Source of the DNA: Cristatella mucedo | Taxonomy: Eukaryota; Bryozoa; Phylactolaemata; Cristatellidae | Reading direction: 5' to 3' | DNA: 64,000 bases | Assembly (NCBI GenBank): GCA_009760855.2 | Contig: WPIO01000019.1 | Coordinates: forward strand, 1,481,001-1,545,000 | Part shown: positions 1 through 10,980 of the stretch, piece after piece | Layout of the letters: the number at the start of each line of letters is the position of its first letter | Position numbering within the stretch: position 1 is the stretch's first letter | Notes under the pieces: model-generated | The model's database searches: none | What the model was told of the DNA's origin: nothing | Seen by the model: the letters and a program-made list of their open reading frames with translations, nothing else | Program-made: the position numbers and the translations under genes

Positions 1-605
1 ATTTAAAAAAATGTTTGCGATAGAAGTAACTTATGATTCTGTATTAGATTACCGAGAAAATAAAGAAACTTATGGGTCAGGGATTAACTTTATCTATTGA
101 CGAAACAGCATGTCAAAGGAAAAGAGACATATCCTCTTCAGTGACTTGAGTTTTTGAGTGATGTCATTTGTCGGTCAACGCAAGCAGTACCCAGGAACAC
201 TTTCGGTTTACATGTTCTGGGCATTGCAAAATGTCGGAGGCTGTACAGACGCAGCTGGTGGCTTTAAAATATTTGTTGCTTTTGATTTGGCTATTAAATG
301 GACTCAATGACATGGTTGCTTTTGGTACAATATGATACTTGTTTGGATGTACCTGTACATGAAGCATGGCAACTAAATATGAATGCTACCCTTACAATTT
401 GGCATATAAAAATGCACCTAACTTGAATCCAAGTCATGCCCTGTGGGCCGAGGTCCAAAAGCCAACAAATGATGTTAAGAGTAAAAGCATCGTCCTAATT
501 TTCCTGTTACGCCAGCCTTTTGCAACCAAAAGTAGCTTAATTAGGGATGTTGATATTTCATCAATTTTGTTTGATTTCGGTGGTTCATGAGCAAGGACGA
601 CATAA

Positions 606-840
606 TAGTAATAATAATAATAATAATGCACTTGATAAAGCTCCCCCAACGAACTCAATCTATTTCTAGGCGCTTTACATTTGCTGCAAAGGGAAACGCG
701 ATTGAATGGTGAGTAATATCATGCTTGATAAGCAACATGAAAAACATGGTTAGGGGTGGCAAGCACAGGGTCAGCATGTAAGTGTGGTTAGTGGCAGCAT
801 GCACGGTGTCAGCACGCATACGCACAACATCCAAAATTCC
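606..840 (-). mobile_element. LINE family A 3' end (bare tail)
   Basis: Read on the minus strand this is the 3' untranslated end of the CR1/L2-like LINE seen in full at 26-29 kb: the GCATGCTGACC-type segment, the GCAAATGTAAAGCGCC stem, the AAGTTCTCT-like return strand (here degraded) and an ATT trinucleotide tail (TAA repeats at 606-626 on the plus strand). It is a 5'-truncated copy with no coding sequence. Confidence 0.75.
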
Positions 841-1089
841 ATTCATACCCTGTCTCGGACACACGAAATTTGCTAGAAGTAGGAGCATCTGATACAATTG
901 ACTCAGTTTCTTGTCTAATGAAACTGGAAACACTCAAGAATTTTAACGCTGGTGCTTTTTTCTTCAATAGATGTTACTGAATATCTTAATCCTGTGGTTT
1001 TGACTGAAGCATTAATTCTGTGTTACTGATCGTGTTTTATTTGGTCGTGGTACCCCTTTGCTCTATGACAATTCGCTGGAGTTTGTGTT

Positions 1090-2260
1090 AATATTAATTA
1101 TAATAATAAGTAAGCATTCTTATAGCCCTCCAAGAGACTTAAATTTCTTTCTATGCACTTTACAAATGCATGAAAGGAAGCATTTCATAGGTTAGTACTA
1201 ACAAGCATAGTGTCAGCACGCATAGACATTTAAAATACAATTCTTGTGCGTCCAGATAGGACTTAAACCAATGCAGTGCAGAGCCAGTGATTGATACTGA
1301 GAGATTGTAGGCACGGATCTGGAGGACCTAGTGATAAATAATATCCAACGTTGGCAAGAGATCCAGCAGAACTAGAAGAGACACTGCGTAAATTAGCATT
1401 ATTGAAAGGTTGTCATACACTCACCGGAAGAACTAACTTCGTGATTTGCTCTAAATCCTTTGAGGAATTGTATCGCTAGATTAGAGGTTTATATGTAAGA
1501 GTTTAGCCGGTCTGCTCCTACTCGTTCCAATGTCTTTGATAGGATCGGCAATAGGAAGACTATGTGGAAGTTACTTAAGTTCTAGTGATCTAGTTCTGAG
1601 TTCTTAATGAGTGACCAAGCACCCTAAGCAAACTCTTTGACTTACGTAGGGACATGACCTGACACCAGCAATGTATTTATTATGTTAGTTATGCAGGTGC
1701 TACGTTTTCTTGCTCAACAGCAAACACAAGGCTGGTACCACATTCTTAAGGTTGTATATTGGTGCCGAGAAGTCCATATCTACAATATAATTCATTCGTA
1801 ATCATTCCTAAGAGAACTTGATCCCTCCCTAACCAGGTACTTCACACATCTGAATACACAATTCTGGACCTCAGAAACAGAATGATAGGTGTGCTGCAAT
1901 TAGCTGCAGCTAGTAGCTAGAAGCCTGGAAGTGCTGCCTAACCATCACTAGTCAGGGCAGCATCAAGCATAGGCACCTCAGAGAGCAGGAGACAGGTATG
2001 TGATCTCGAGGACTAGTGATCTTCTTAGACTGGGAGATAAACTTCGAGATGAGGTCACTAGTGGCAGGCAGTGGACAAGGAGATAAAGCAAAGAACAATG
2101 AGTGAGGATTCTAACAGGGATCTTATATTGGGGGGGGGTGGACTCTCTCTGATCTTATCGATCTTGCTAGCAAAGAAGCCTGAGAGACGATCTGCTGTGC
2201 TGCTTGCAACGACATGAAAGAATCATAGTGTGATAGTATGGGAGTAGCTTCCTAAATACA
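1090..2260 (-). mobile_element. Old, diverged LINE family A copy
   Basis: The minus strand matches, block by block and in the same order, the reverse transcriptase region of the LINE at 27.9-28.9 kb. Examples are the segment near 1250-1300 (which aligns with 28140-28200), the segment at 1530-1560 (TTTGATAGGA..), the segment at 1650-1700 (ATGACCTGA..TGTTAGTTATGCA) and 2020-2060. No reading frame survives. It is older than the copies at 26-28 kb because point changes and small indels are frequent throughout. A tail-like piece lies at 1090-1230. Confidence 0.6.
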
Positions 2261-2643
2261 CTTGCAAGCTTGCAAATAAGAACTATTCCAGGTCGCATCT
2301 ATAAATCCTAGCTAAAGCTAGGTCTAGCTTACATTAGAATGAGATGGGTTCAAAATTACTGACGTCAACCATTAACTATCTCCTTTACCGCTTCCCAGGT
2401 CAGCATATGACCTATTGGTCCTAGCTGCAGCTAGGATCACTAGGTCAGATGCTGAGAACAGCTAAAGGATCGTGTATTCCAGACATTCCAATTACCAACC
2501 TAAGGCAGCACTTGAATCTCTAGCAGCTATGCTAATTTCCAGCAACAGTGGCAGCCTCGGCTGTAAAGCAGTATGGAGTCGATAACAGTCCAGTTAAGCC
2601 GTGACTACCTAAAGAATTTGTTGCCAAATCTATGCAAGCAGAA

Positions 2644-2703
2644 GAGCATTGTGCAAAAACAATGACAGCAACCGAGCATTGTGCAAAAACAATGACAGCA
2701 ACC
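2644..2703. repeat. Perfect 30-bp tandem duplication
   Basis: The unit beginning GAGCATTGTGCAAAAACAAT occurs at 2644-2673 and is repeated without change at 2674-2703. Perfect identity implies a recent duplication, in contrast with the decayed LINE sequence beside it. It lies 3' of the Ly6 gene. Confidence 0.95.
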
Positions 2704-3076
2704 CGTTTACTATATACGTGTAATATATGTACATGCCACATTAACTTGGCCAATGATATTGGCAGCATAAGTTGATATCTAAATGTAGAGGAATGCTGGC
2801 TAGTGCCACAATTAAAGAAATGCTATACGTGGCATACAAAAAAGTCATACATATATAGCTGCAAAAAGATGAAATGTTCAGAGGATCCTGCACAACATCG
2901 TGCACTAAATCTTGTCTAGTGGAATGTTGCAGCGGTGGACAGCCACCATAGGCACCCTGCAGTGATGGTATTTGCATTCAACTGGTATTGTGCTCCCACA
3001 GACAAGCGCCGGCAGGCGTTGCCTCGGCAGGTCTAGGCTGTTTCTGGTCGCCGGCTGGTCGAGCAGGTCGATCAAC

Positions 3077-6000
3077 TCAGGCACACGTGCTGCTCAACAG
3101 CAGGACAAGTGCCAGCAACGACAGCAGCAGCACATCAGGCCTGGTTCCGTGCAGCGAGTGGCCGTCGTTGCATCCGTTGCTGCCGCACGTCAGCACACAA
3201 GCTCTGTATATACGGTCATGGTCAGGGTAGCCCACGTACTGACAGATGTTGCTGAAGTCCCTTGACGAACAGAAGCGCTGAGTTCCGACGACACCTACAA
3301 GACGTTAAGCAGCAATCGGAGGATGCGTATAGAGGGTTGCAACAAGGGTGATCAGTGCCTCTAGCAACAAGAGTGACCAGTCTCTTTTTGCTGGCTGTGG
3401 CAAGCAACAGGACAGAAACCAACCGGAACGGTGCTTTCTGAACACACAGAACAGCCGTCGTAGGCAGACTGCAGAGATCTAGGTCACGCACAAACACAAT
3501 CTCGTGACCGAGATAAACAAGGTTTCGGGGCTTAATTGCAATCAAACCTCACCATGACCACACTTCTTTGGACTGTTTGTCTTTCAAAATATCTAGGAAG
3601 ACGGCAGGGTTAATTCAATGACTAGAAGAGACAGTCAAAAAGATCTCAGCAGCCTACGGCCGGTCTCTTTTTTTTTAATAGATACAGAGGGTGCACTGCT
3701 TATTTGCCCACTGAGCTGCTGATCCCAATGCATTGCAGGGTAATGCTTCCAGTAAATCTGAGGCATACTAACTGACCATACATTGCTTAGCATATTGACT
3801 AGGGTATGACAACTAGTGGTGCTATCTAATAGGTTGAGGGGTTGTGGAGCTCTTGAACAAAGCCTAATTACAAGCCAAAGCACACAAACACATACCACAT
3901 ACAGCGCTGTCATAATAACTCGGTGCAACCTTGGGGTCAAGATACAACCTCAAATTGTTTAGCAAGTTATGGACTGCCAGCCAATAACATTTCACCAAAG
4001 CAAAGTATTCAAATGATTCATCAATATTTGTAACAAATCGTGAAAGGCTACTGCCTTGGTTTCCTTTCGAGGTGAAAAAAATATGCAAAATGACCATGTT
4101 TTCAAGTGTCTGGGAGGCTTTCTAGTTACCAATGTAGTCGCAATTTCTGAAGGATATTATTTTGCGGTACCACTTAAATGTAGGTACTTGGAAGTAAGAT
4201 TTAACGAGTATACCAAGTATTAACCTCTCTAAAAATGTAAAAATCTCAAAAATCTTGTTGGGCATTTTCTCAGCAATCATCAGGGGTTTGAAAAACAATA
4301 AGCCTGACTGACATGGTTCGAAATGATGCAAGAAATCGATGATGGGTAGAAAGGCAAACTAACCCAAAGCATTCTCTGATCAACAATGAAATAGATCATT
4401 CCTTTATGTTGTTTCCGAAGTATTAACTCACTCAGTTTACCAAATACATGAACCGAATTGACATACCTTCTCAAAATCTCAGAAACCTTTGTAATGCATG
4501 CAGATCACCATGGTTGTGGCATCTCTGGTGTTTTACAAGATGTCTAAAGTAGTTGTATATGGTAACCGAGCTCTTTTTCCATCAAGAATCGTAGCCGGCT
4601 GGTTTCTCACTCAAACTGTCCTATCAATTTCCGGTATAGTCCCGCACCAGGTCTGGCCTACGTGCATGAGCAAAACGGATGCCTCAAACCATGACCTTTC
4701 ATGAAGAAGTGCCGGACACTGTCGAAGAGATACATTTTTCGAGACGAGGACCCTTTTACACACTCACTACATCTTAATTCGCCTTGTTTTAAGTGTAGTG
4801 TCAAAAGCTGGTCTTCAAAAACCAAAATCACAACTGTTTCCAAACGCACGAGAACCCCTCCCAAGCAACATAGTTATGAATGTGTTTTTCACACCTAGTA
4901 CGCTAACCAAGGTGGCAGGCAGCACGTACAATTTGTAACATGTATTGCTTCCTCACATCACTAGTACCTTGTTATAGTACTTTTTGCCTTAATTTCGTAA
5001 AGCACTGTAATAATAAATTTGTTATAGCACCCTCAAAGAACTACATTTGTTATAGCACTCTCAGAGAACTCAATCTCTTTTAGGGACTTTATATTTGCTG
5101 CAAAAGCACTGTGATGTTTGAGATATGAGCTGATTCCTGTGGTGCAAAGAGCTCTTGTGCCAGCATAGCATTTGCAAAGTGCCAAGAAAGAAAATTAGTT
5201 CTGTGAGGGTCCTACACAAATGTCATTATTATTATTATTATTATTATTATAATTATTATTACTCACACTATATTATTATGGCTGCCTAAAATGGCCATAT
5301 GAACATAAAAGTTCGGTATGTGGTATTACAAAAAAAGATTATTGCAACACTCTGTAATCTTGCATGGTATATACAATAAGCCTTCGTAAAATGAAAGCAG
5401 TGTCATAGCAAGTTAGCACTAAAACCAAGTTACAGCATTATGATCAGCAATCATCTGTCGGACCCATTCAGGCATAGAGCACACTAAGCTGTAGCAAAAG
5501 ACAGGAATCCTCAATCTCTTCCAAACGCCCTGCAAACTTGAGAAAAGTCTTCAGATGGTCTTCAGACGAGTCTTCATATGCGATACGATACATGCCTTGT
5601 GTTCTAAGCCATCTATCAACTTCTTCCCAGAGACTATGAGACTAAGAGTTGTACTATGCATTGTAACGTCGTGGAGCAGTTATAACAAACGTCTTGCATC
5701 ATGATCCTAGATATCCTATGCAAGACACCTAGCCTGAAGCTACAAAAGCATGTCCAGGTCATGACCCATTTGCTGCTAAATCTCAGTCTTCCACAAACTA
5801 ATTATCTTTGAAACCTGAATTGGGACGACGATGTGTCTACACCTCAAAGCTTGGCTCTTAGTCAAGCCTGTCTTCGCAACTGTAGTGACATGTGGGAGCC
5901 AGGTCTCGGCATGACCTAAGGTACCGGTTGTAGCCATCTTTTTTCAGGCTGTACCTAATCGTAATCTCACCAAGTTGCAATTGTTTAGCAATTGCATGGT

Positions 6001-7276
6001 TACGTAGTCCTGTTTGACGAAAGGTCCACAATTGGTACTTTGCAAAGGCACCTAACACCCAAGTACAGCGATTGGGAATAACATGAGGTAAAGAAATGAG
6101 AATAGGCTGAGGCACTGGTGAGAGGCACCTGGCCTCGCGCCAGGCAGGGTTACGAAAGCGCACTCATAATTTCTCTAAGCTACGAACTGGTAGGTAGTAC
6201 ACCAGCCAACTCTCAGCGGTTGCCTACAGCGGTTCACCTTCGGCGAAAGTGGGAAGTGCAGTCTCAGCATTAACTGACGTTGCAAGCAAGGATACCACAG
6301 CAGCCATAGGCAGCATTCGGGTTTAAAACTGAACTTGCCTCTGGCAGGGGCATTTCCAGAAAGAGCTCCGAGAGCACAGGCCAACAGTAGTAAAAGCCTG
6401 GGGAGCGCTGGACACCGAGCTACGGCCCACAAAGAGTCGGAACTGCCCGAGCCTGAACTCTGGCTGAAGCAGCAGCCTGCCCACACACCCCCACTCGATC
6501 CTCCTCCTCCTCCTCGAGCATGCCAGTCTGTCGTTAACCAGGGAGCAAGCGGAAGCAAGCCGTGCGTCGCCTGCCTCGAGCCTCCACACTGCACGAGGCC
6601 TGACAGTACGAGGCCAGAAGTATTCTCCAAACCATCAGCATCTGAGCGACCATGCAGCCAGCCAAGCAGTCCTCCGATACGCTCTGCCAGAGCCTCGGCC
6701 TCGCTTTTCTCCTTCCCCTGCCAGTTCTTAGTGACGGATCGCGATTGAATAGTGTCGGCGCGACATGCGCCGGGAAAGGCTGCGGTGATTCCTCAACTGT
6801 GCTGCCCGGGCAACCCCATCCCCCTGGCTCAGTTGGTCGATTCGGAGCGAATAACTAATCTGCACCAGTCCTTCGCCGGTGTGACTTCGCCGACCCCCGG
6901 CGGCTCGTTTTCAGAGACTCGGAGCAGCGCTCACAGAACACAAGCTGCAAGCTGAGCGGTGCCGCAGCAACGGGCACAAGAATGGCACGCTCGTCAGCAT
7001 ACACAGGACAAGAGTGCAATTGCACTCGGAGCAGCGTGCTGGCGCCAGCAGCACGTCGACACCGGCTCGATCGACCGCACCTCCGAATAAGCCTGTCGTC
7101 TTGACGCAATATTTCGCATCGTCCACGGTGCACGTCGTTGCCTGCAGGTACCTCGCGGACGAGTCGGTGTCGAGCCATTCCAGGCACTCCGGATCCGTGG
7201 CCGAGTTGCATTGAAAGCAATCGAGGCCGCCGGCGCCTGCAGCAAGCCAGGCAGCGCTCAGCACGAAAAGCGACAT
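3077..7276 (-). CDS. Quiver/sleepless-like Ly6/uPAR GPI-anchored protein, 2 coding exons
   Basis: Exon 1 is 7276-7081 and exon 2 is 3294-3077, with donor G|GTGCGG, acceptor CTTGTAG|GT and a phase-1 junction. They join into 137 residues. Residues 1-17 form a signal peptide ending AAGAGG. The Ly6 three-finger domain follows, starting LDCFQC, with ten cysteines at 20, 23, 31, 49, 57, 74, 83, 98, 102 and 107, and the family-defining CN pair at 107-108 (SNGCND). RFCSSRDFSNICQYV at residues 72-86 matches the GTRRFC..DLGNYC pattern of quiver-type proteins. Residues 120-137 are a Leu-rich tail (VLLLSLLALVLLL), as expected for GPI attachment near 108-113. Family members modulate potassium channels, nicotinic receptors or septate junctions; which applies here is unknown. 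The start is fixed by an in-frame TAG at 7297-7295. The 3786-nt intron holds old repeats. The gene is intact by eye. Confidence 0.9.
3935..4180 (-). repeat. Dispersed repeat, copy 1 (pair with 38137-38371)
   Basis: Shares ordered similarity with 38137-38371, including TCAATATTTGTAACAA(A/G)TCG at 4021 and GAAGGA..TCATTTTG-like sequence near 4150. Translated on the minus strand, both copies give (F/V)TNID.S and LRLY(L/I)D at matching spacing, so the repeat probably derives from a protein-coding mobile element. The family is not recognised. Confidence 0.55.
5008..5120 (-). mobile_element. LINE family A tail, partly duplicated
   Basis: A short 3' end of LINE A on the minus strand. The segment ACTACATTTGTTATAGCAC.. 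echoes the preceding TAATAAATTTGTTATAGCAC, so about 35 bp of the tail appears twice. It resides in the Ly6 intron. Confidence 0.6.
5224..5262. repeat. (TTA)n microsatellite
   Basis: About 13 TTA units with one interruption. Such runs elsewhere in the window mark LINE A 3' termini, but no clear LINE body adjoins this one. Confidence 0.9.
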
Positions 7277-7740
7277 CCGACCGCTGGCGGCAGGCTACGA
7301 GTGCGAGTGCAGTTCGTGCGCGGCGGCCATCCAAAAGGCATCCAACAGCATCGAGCACGCTCAGCGAGGCGCCCGACAGGCTTCGGCGCGAAGCCTGGGC
7401 TCCGGGCGGCGCGGAGCGTGCAGATCGTGGCAGATCCGGCGGCAGCAGCAGAGCAGACGGCCGAGCCGAGGCAACTGCTCGCCACGAGCGCTCGGCGGGT
7501 TGCGCACACGGGTCACGGGTTCATTCCTGTCTCTCTTGCGCCTCGGTCTTTCGTCGATGCTTGCGACAAAATTGCACGAGCGCCGCACACCGCATGAGAG
7601 CGGGCCCGAGCACCGAGCCCGAGAGCCCAGGTTCACGCGGCGCTCATTCTTCCCGGCGCGATGTATCGTGGTGGCAGCAGCATAACCAACCGGCTGTGCG
7701 AAGCAAGAGCTGCCCGATGCTCACAGCCACGTGACGTGCC
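6350..7740. promoter_or_regulatory. CpG-rich promoter region of the Ly6 gene
   Basis: GC-rich, CpG-dense sequence surrounds Ly6 exon 1 (7276-7081) and extends about 450 bp upstream of its ATG. No TATA box is evident upstream of the start on the minus strand. Long open frames on the plus strand here (e.g. 7138-7734) follow from the low frequency of stop codons in GC-rich DNA. Confidence 0.45.
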
Positions 7741-10050
7741 CACGCATCACTGTCGCGTGGCATAAACATTTTGTTGACCACCCAACTCATGCCGTCCTCA
7801 GACGGGGAAGGGGCGCCCGAGTCATTTCAATCTTTTTTTCTTCTGGCAAGCCTCTACTCTGCGACTATGACTCGTCGAAGTAGCAGGCAGACTAGCTATT
7901 ACCTTTCCACCGAGCGACACACAGCGCAAGAGCACAGGGGGGCCGCTGTCGAACGAGCTGATTTAAAGGCAGCTGCCTGCCCAGAGCCCGGCCACCGCAC
8001 TACGCTAGCCGAAATCGGCGGAGGCAGCACAAGTGGTGCTGCCCTGGGCTGGCACAGGCGGTCAGGTCAGCGAGTGCCCTCGCGCTTCGGTGGCGTGCCG
8101 GCTAGCGGCGGATGCACCTAGGCAGGATACGATTGGTATAGCGTAAAAAGAAGGAATCGAAACCAATACAGCTGGCTGATCTCGAAAGCAGAACGCGGTC
8201 GGATGTCATTATTCCGCAGCTGAAATGGATAGCAGCCTCGAACAATTGGAGAAATGGTCAAGCTTTACAGCTGCCATTGAACCCAGAGGCCCCATACTAC
8301 TCACTTCCTCGACCGGCCTATCAAGTCAGCCGCGCTTCTCTCACTTTCTCCTAGTTGCTTGAAATGAAGTCCGTCGGTTACTGCATACGCACCGAAGGCC
8401 GCTTAGGCTTTGAGCGACGCAACACCTATTTAGCCGTTGGTGAGGTGAGTTGACGATGGAGATACATAGGATGGGGCTTCCTCTAGCTGTCTGACTGTGT
8501 GGAGGCCAAGTCATGGCCTAGCTGCTTATTAACTCGCAAGGCAAAAAAACCAGCAGCTACACGAAAGTCCGCGCTGCGAATGTGGCCACAGCGCCAGCAG
8601 CAGGTCGCTTAAAGGACGGCGCTTAAAACGGCTATTACCACTCTCAGAAAAGTCGCACCTGCGCCAGTACCACAAGCGCCAGCGCTGCCGCTACCAAGGT
8701 GCGTCTCGCGTACGCACGCAAGCCTGTAGGTGGAAAATGCACAGCTCCACAAGCTTCGCCCCTGCCGATGGGGCAGTGCTAACTGAGCGGGTACGTAGCC
8801 CTCGCCGCCGCGCGGTGAGCAGTTACGACTGAGGAGGACGACGACGACGACCGACGACCGTCGACAGAAGCAGCAAAACCGCCCGAGAACGTACAGGGGG
8901 AATTGGACAGGTGCCGCGCAGCCCACGTAAAAGGAATCCGACGCGCGTGCGCTCGCGCGGCTAGATTTAACGAGGCAAGAGGCCAGGCCGACTCCTCGGT
9001 CTCGGAGGACTGAACCGTCGGGCAGCTCAAGCAGCGATCCAAAGTAGGTCATACATTGGCTTACCTGTGGCGAGAAAACAAATGACGGTGAGCACAGGGA
9101 GCATGTTGAGATATCTATAGTCCATGCATTAACTTGGCTGTCCGGAGCACTCGGTGCGCCTGAAAGACCGCTCGCCTTTGCAACGAAGCAGCCGTTGGGC
9201 AGCTACCCCAACGCAGGCTCTTCTAGTGCGGTACCCGTAATGGTGGGACTCGCTACATCGGTCGCGAATTCGTCGGCGGTAGATGAGTGGGTGGATGGGT
9301 GGGGTGGTAGGAGAGGGAATATTTGGGCCGGTAGTATGCCTGCCTTGCCTAACCTAAAAGCTGGCATTTCTCTGCTTTAGCCCTGCGCTTCAGCTGAAAA
9401 TGAGCCTTGGTATGCATTATAGTTGTGCGCGGCACTACAGCGGCCGCTCGGGCGCCGATCCTGTTGGCGCCCAACCGGATCGTATCTGCCTGCGCCTTAG
9501 CCCAGGGTTAAGTTAGTCGCTCTTTTTCACGACTCTGGTAGTGCGCTTAAGTCGTGCGGCGGTCCATCGTGTATCGCCCGCTTCGGGCGGTGGCGATAGC
9601 CGTCACTGCTCCTTCAGCCTTGACCTTATTTGGCATAACTCGCGGGTGGCCCGCTGCGATCTTCGATAAAGCATCGTTGCCGGCGAGCGCGCTCCTGTTA
9701 TCGAGCAGTCTGTATTGGACGCATTTTCCAACACTTGCAAACAGTAATACCGCCGCACCTCTGGTGCAAGAGAAACTACGGAGCGCGTTGTTTCCCTCTC
9801 GACCTTGCCCCCTCCTTCCCGTTCCAGGCAGGCTCCTAGACGCGCGGCTGCCTCAGGGCTAGCGCAGGAAGAACGATAGCTCCATTTCTCATCGCTACAC
9901 ACATAACAAAATCGCAGCTTTAAGCGATCTCACTTGAGCAGGGGGACGCCGTTTTTGCCAGGTGCCAAAAAACCTAACTGCAGTACTGGAGCGGCGCGCC
10001 TTCGGCGCTGACTTTTGGCGTCGGTTCCTTAGCTATGCAGGCTACTATAA
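7740..10050. other. Intergenic, moderately GC-rich, no supported gene
   Basis: No exon could be supported. A fragment of LINE B lies at about 8330-8440 (TTTCTCCTAG..GAAATGAAGTCCGTCGG.. followed by a GAAGGCCGCTTAGGCT block). A minus-strand frame of 147 codons (9052-8609) follows a good pyrimidine-tract acceptor (TTTGTTTTCTCGCCACAG, about 9087-9070) but has no recognisable domain. A piece resembling the SINE-T core (GGTGGCGATAGCCGTCACTG) is at about 9588-9607. Confidence 0.5.
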
Positions 10051-10054
10051 ACTA

Positions 10055-10125
10055 AACTATAATGCATTTGTATGGCGCCCCAAGAGAACTTGATCCATAT
10101 TCAGGCGCTTCATATATGCCACGAG
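10055..10125 (-). mobile_element. LINE family A tail fragment
   Basis: TAATGCATTTGTATGGCGCC, then AGAGAACTTGATC and AGGCGCTTCATAT, reproduce the terminal stem-loop of LINE A in inverse orientation. Only this terminal ~70 bp is present. Confidence 0.6.
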
Positions 10126-10486
10126 CTAGGCTATCACGTTTTAGAAGTAGGCGATAATTCTTTTTTTTTAGGCGCTAAAGAGCTAACGGTTGTAGATGAG
10201 TCTGAAGAGACCTGCCTGCCTGCCGCACGGTGGCTCGCAGCTTCCCAAGCTCTCTGGAGGCGGAGGCACCGATTTCTGTCTAGACTAAAGGCACGCGGCA
10301 CGCCAGCGTGGCTCGATGCAGGCTCGCTGAGCCGAGCTCTCCCCCCCCCCACTTTTAGCTGGGCGACTGTTTTTGGACGGGCAAAGCAGCCCTCTTGAGC
10401 CTTGCACCTTCGGAGCATAGTTTCAGGCTCCTCACGTGGGCGGGGGGGGGGGTGGCGGCGGCGGCGGCTTGCGGGCAAACATTTCC

Positions 10487-10670
10487 GCTTTAGACTGAGT
10501 CTGCAGATACGAGCTGATTTAACAGCCTCATTTGTATGGCGGCAGAAGAGCCTGGATGGCCATCGCTTGCAGCTGGCGATAAAGGATCGCCCACTGCAGG
10601 ATTCGAAGCCACGAACTCGATCGTGAAGAGCGAGCACCTTACCTCTTAGGCTATCACGGCCTGCATGTTT
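10487..10670 (-). mobile_element. SINE-T copy (tRNA-derived)
   Basis: On the minus strand: a tRNA-like head with the B-box-like GGCTTCGAATCCTGC, then GGGCGATCCTTTATCGCC, the GATGGCCATCCAGG variant of the core, and the tail segment GAGGCTGTTAAATCAGCT. It is about 180 bp and moderately diverged from the copy at 10785. Confidence 0.8.
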
Positions 10671-10784
10671 TCGTCTAGCAGCGGACAGGAGCCGTAGGCC
10701 ATCGAAAACGATGCATCGAAATCGTATTTTCTTTAATCCGAATTGATGTGTGCCACAACATTTCGCACCACTTTGCTCACGCGT

Positions 10785-10980
10785 TAAATAAATAAATAAA
10801 TAAATAAATCCTAGCTGATTAAAAAGCCTCTTTTTGTATAGCGACAGAAGAGCCTTTACGGCTATCACCACCGCTTGCAGTGGCGATAAAGAATCGCCCA
10901 CCGCAGGAATCGAACCCACGACCTCGGGACCGAGGTCGTGAAAGCAACCGCCTTACCTAGTGTGCCATCACGGCTCTCAC
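10785..10980 (-). mobile_element. SINE-T copy with (TTTA)n tail
   Basis: One of the two best-preserved SINE-T copies. On the minus strand: head GAGCCGTGATGGCACACTAG, an 11-bp perfect hairpin CACGACCTCGG/CCGAGGTCGTG (10940-10930 with 10927-10917), the B box GGTTCGATTCC, the core GTGGTGATAGCCGTAAAGG, then CTGTCGCTATACAAAAAGAG and a TTTA tetranucleotide tail. Two SINEs in tandem (with 10487-10670) produce a spurious 261-codon frame. Confidence 0.9.

Larger units (their letters stand above)
3295..7080 (-). other. Intron of the Ly6 gene
   Basis: This stretch lies between the two Ly6 coding exons. It contains a dispersed repeat (3935-4180), LINE A tail fragments (5008-5120), a TTA microsatellite (5224-5262) and, towards exon 1, GC-rich sequence. 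Several open frames of 60-150 codons occur on both strands but none shows a recognisable domain; a minus-strand frame near 5860-6160 was considered as an exon, but the direct 7081/3294 join already yields a complete Ly6 domain. Confidence 0.8.

Noticed and set aside
3864-4097. BEL/Pao retroelement polyprotein fragment (LRLYLD motif)
   Set aside because: One short motif resembles it, but flanking integrase or RNase H signatures are absent; kept only as an unclassified repeat.
5858-6163. Extra Ly6 exon in the intron (minus frame ending HYSCEDRLD)
   Set aside because: Cysteine spacing does not fit Ly6, and the direct join of the two flanking exons already gives all ten cysteines in phase.
7138-7734. 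198-codon plus-strand frame over the CpG region
   Set aside because: Partly antisense to the supported Ly6 exon 1; Arg/Ser/Ala-rich composition is what GC-rich DNA gives by chance.
10134-10919. 261-codon minus-strand frame
   Set aside because: It runs through two SINE-T copies and a TTTA repeat; chance opening.
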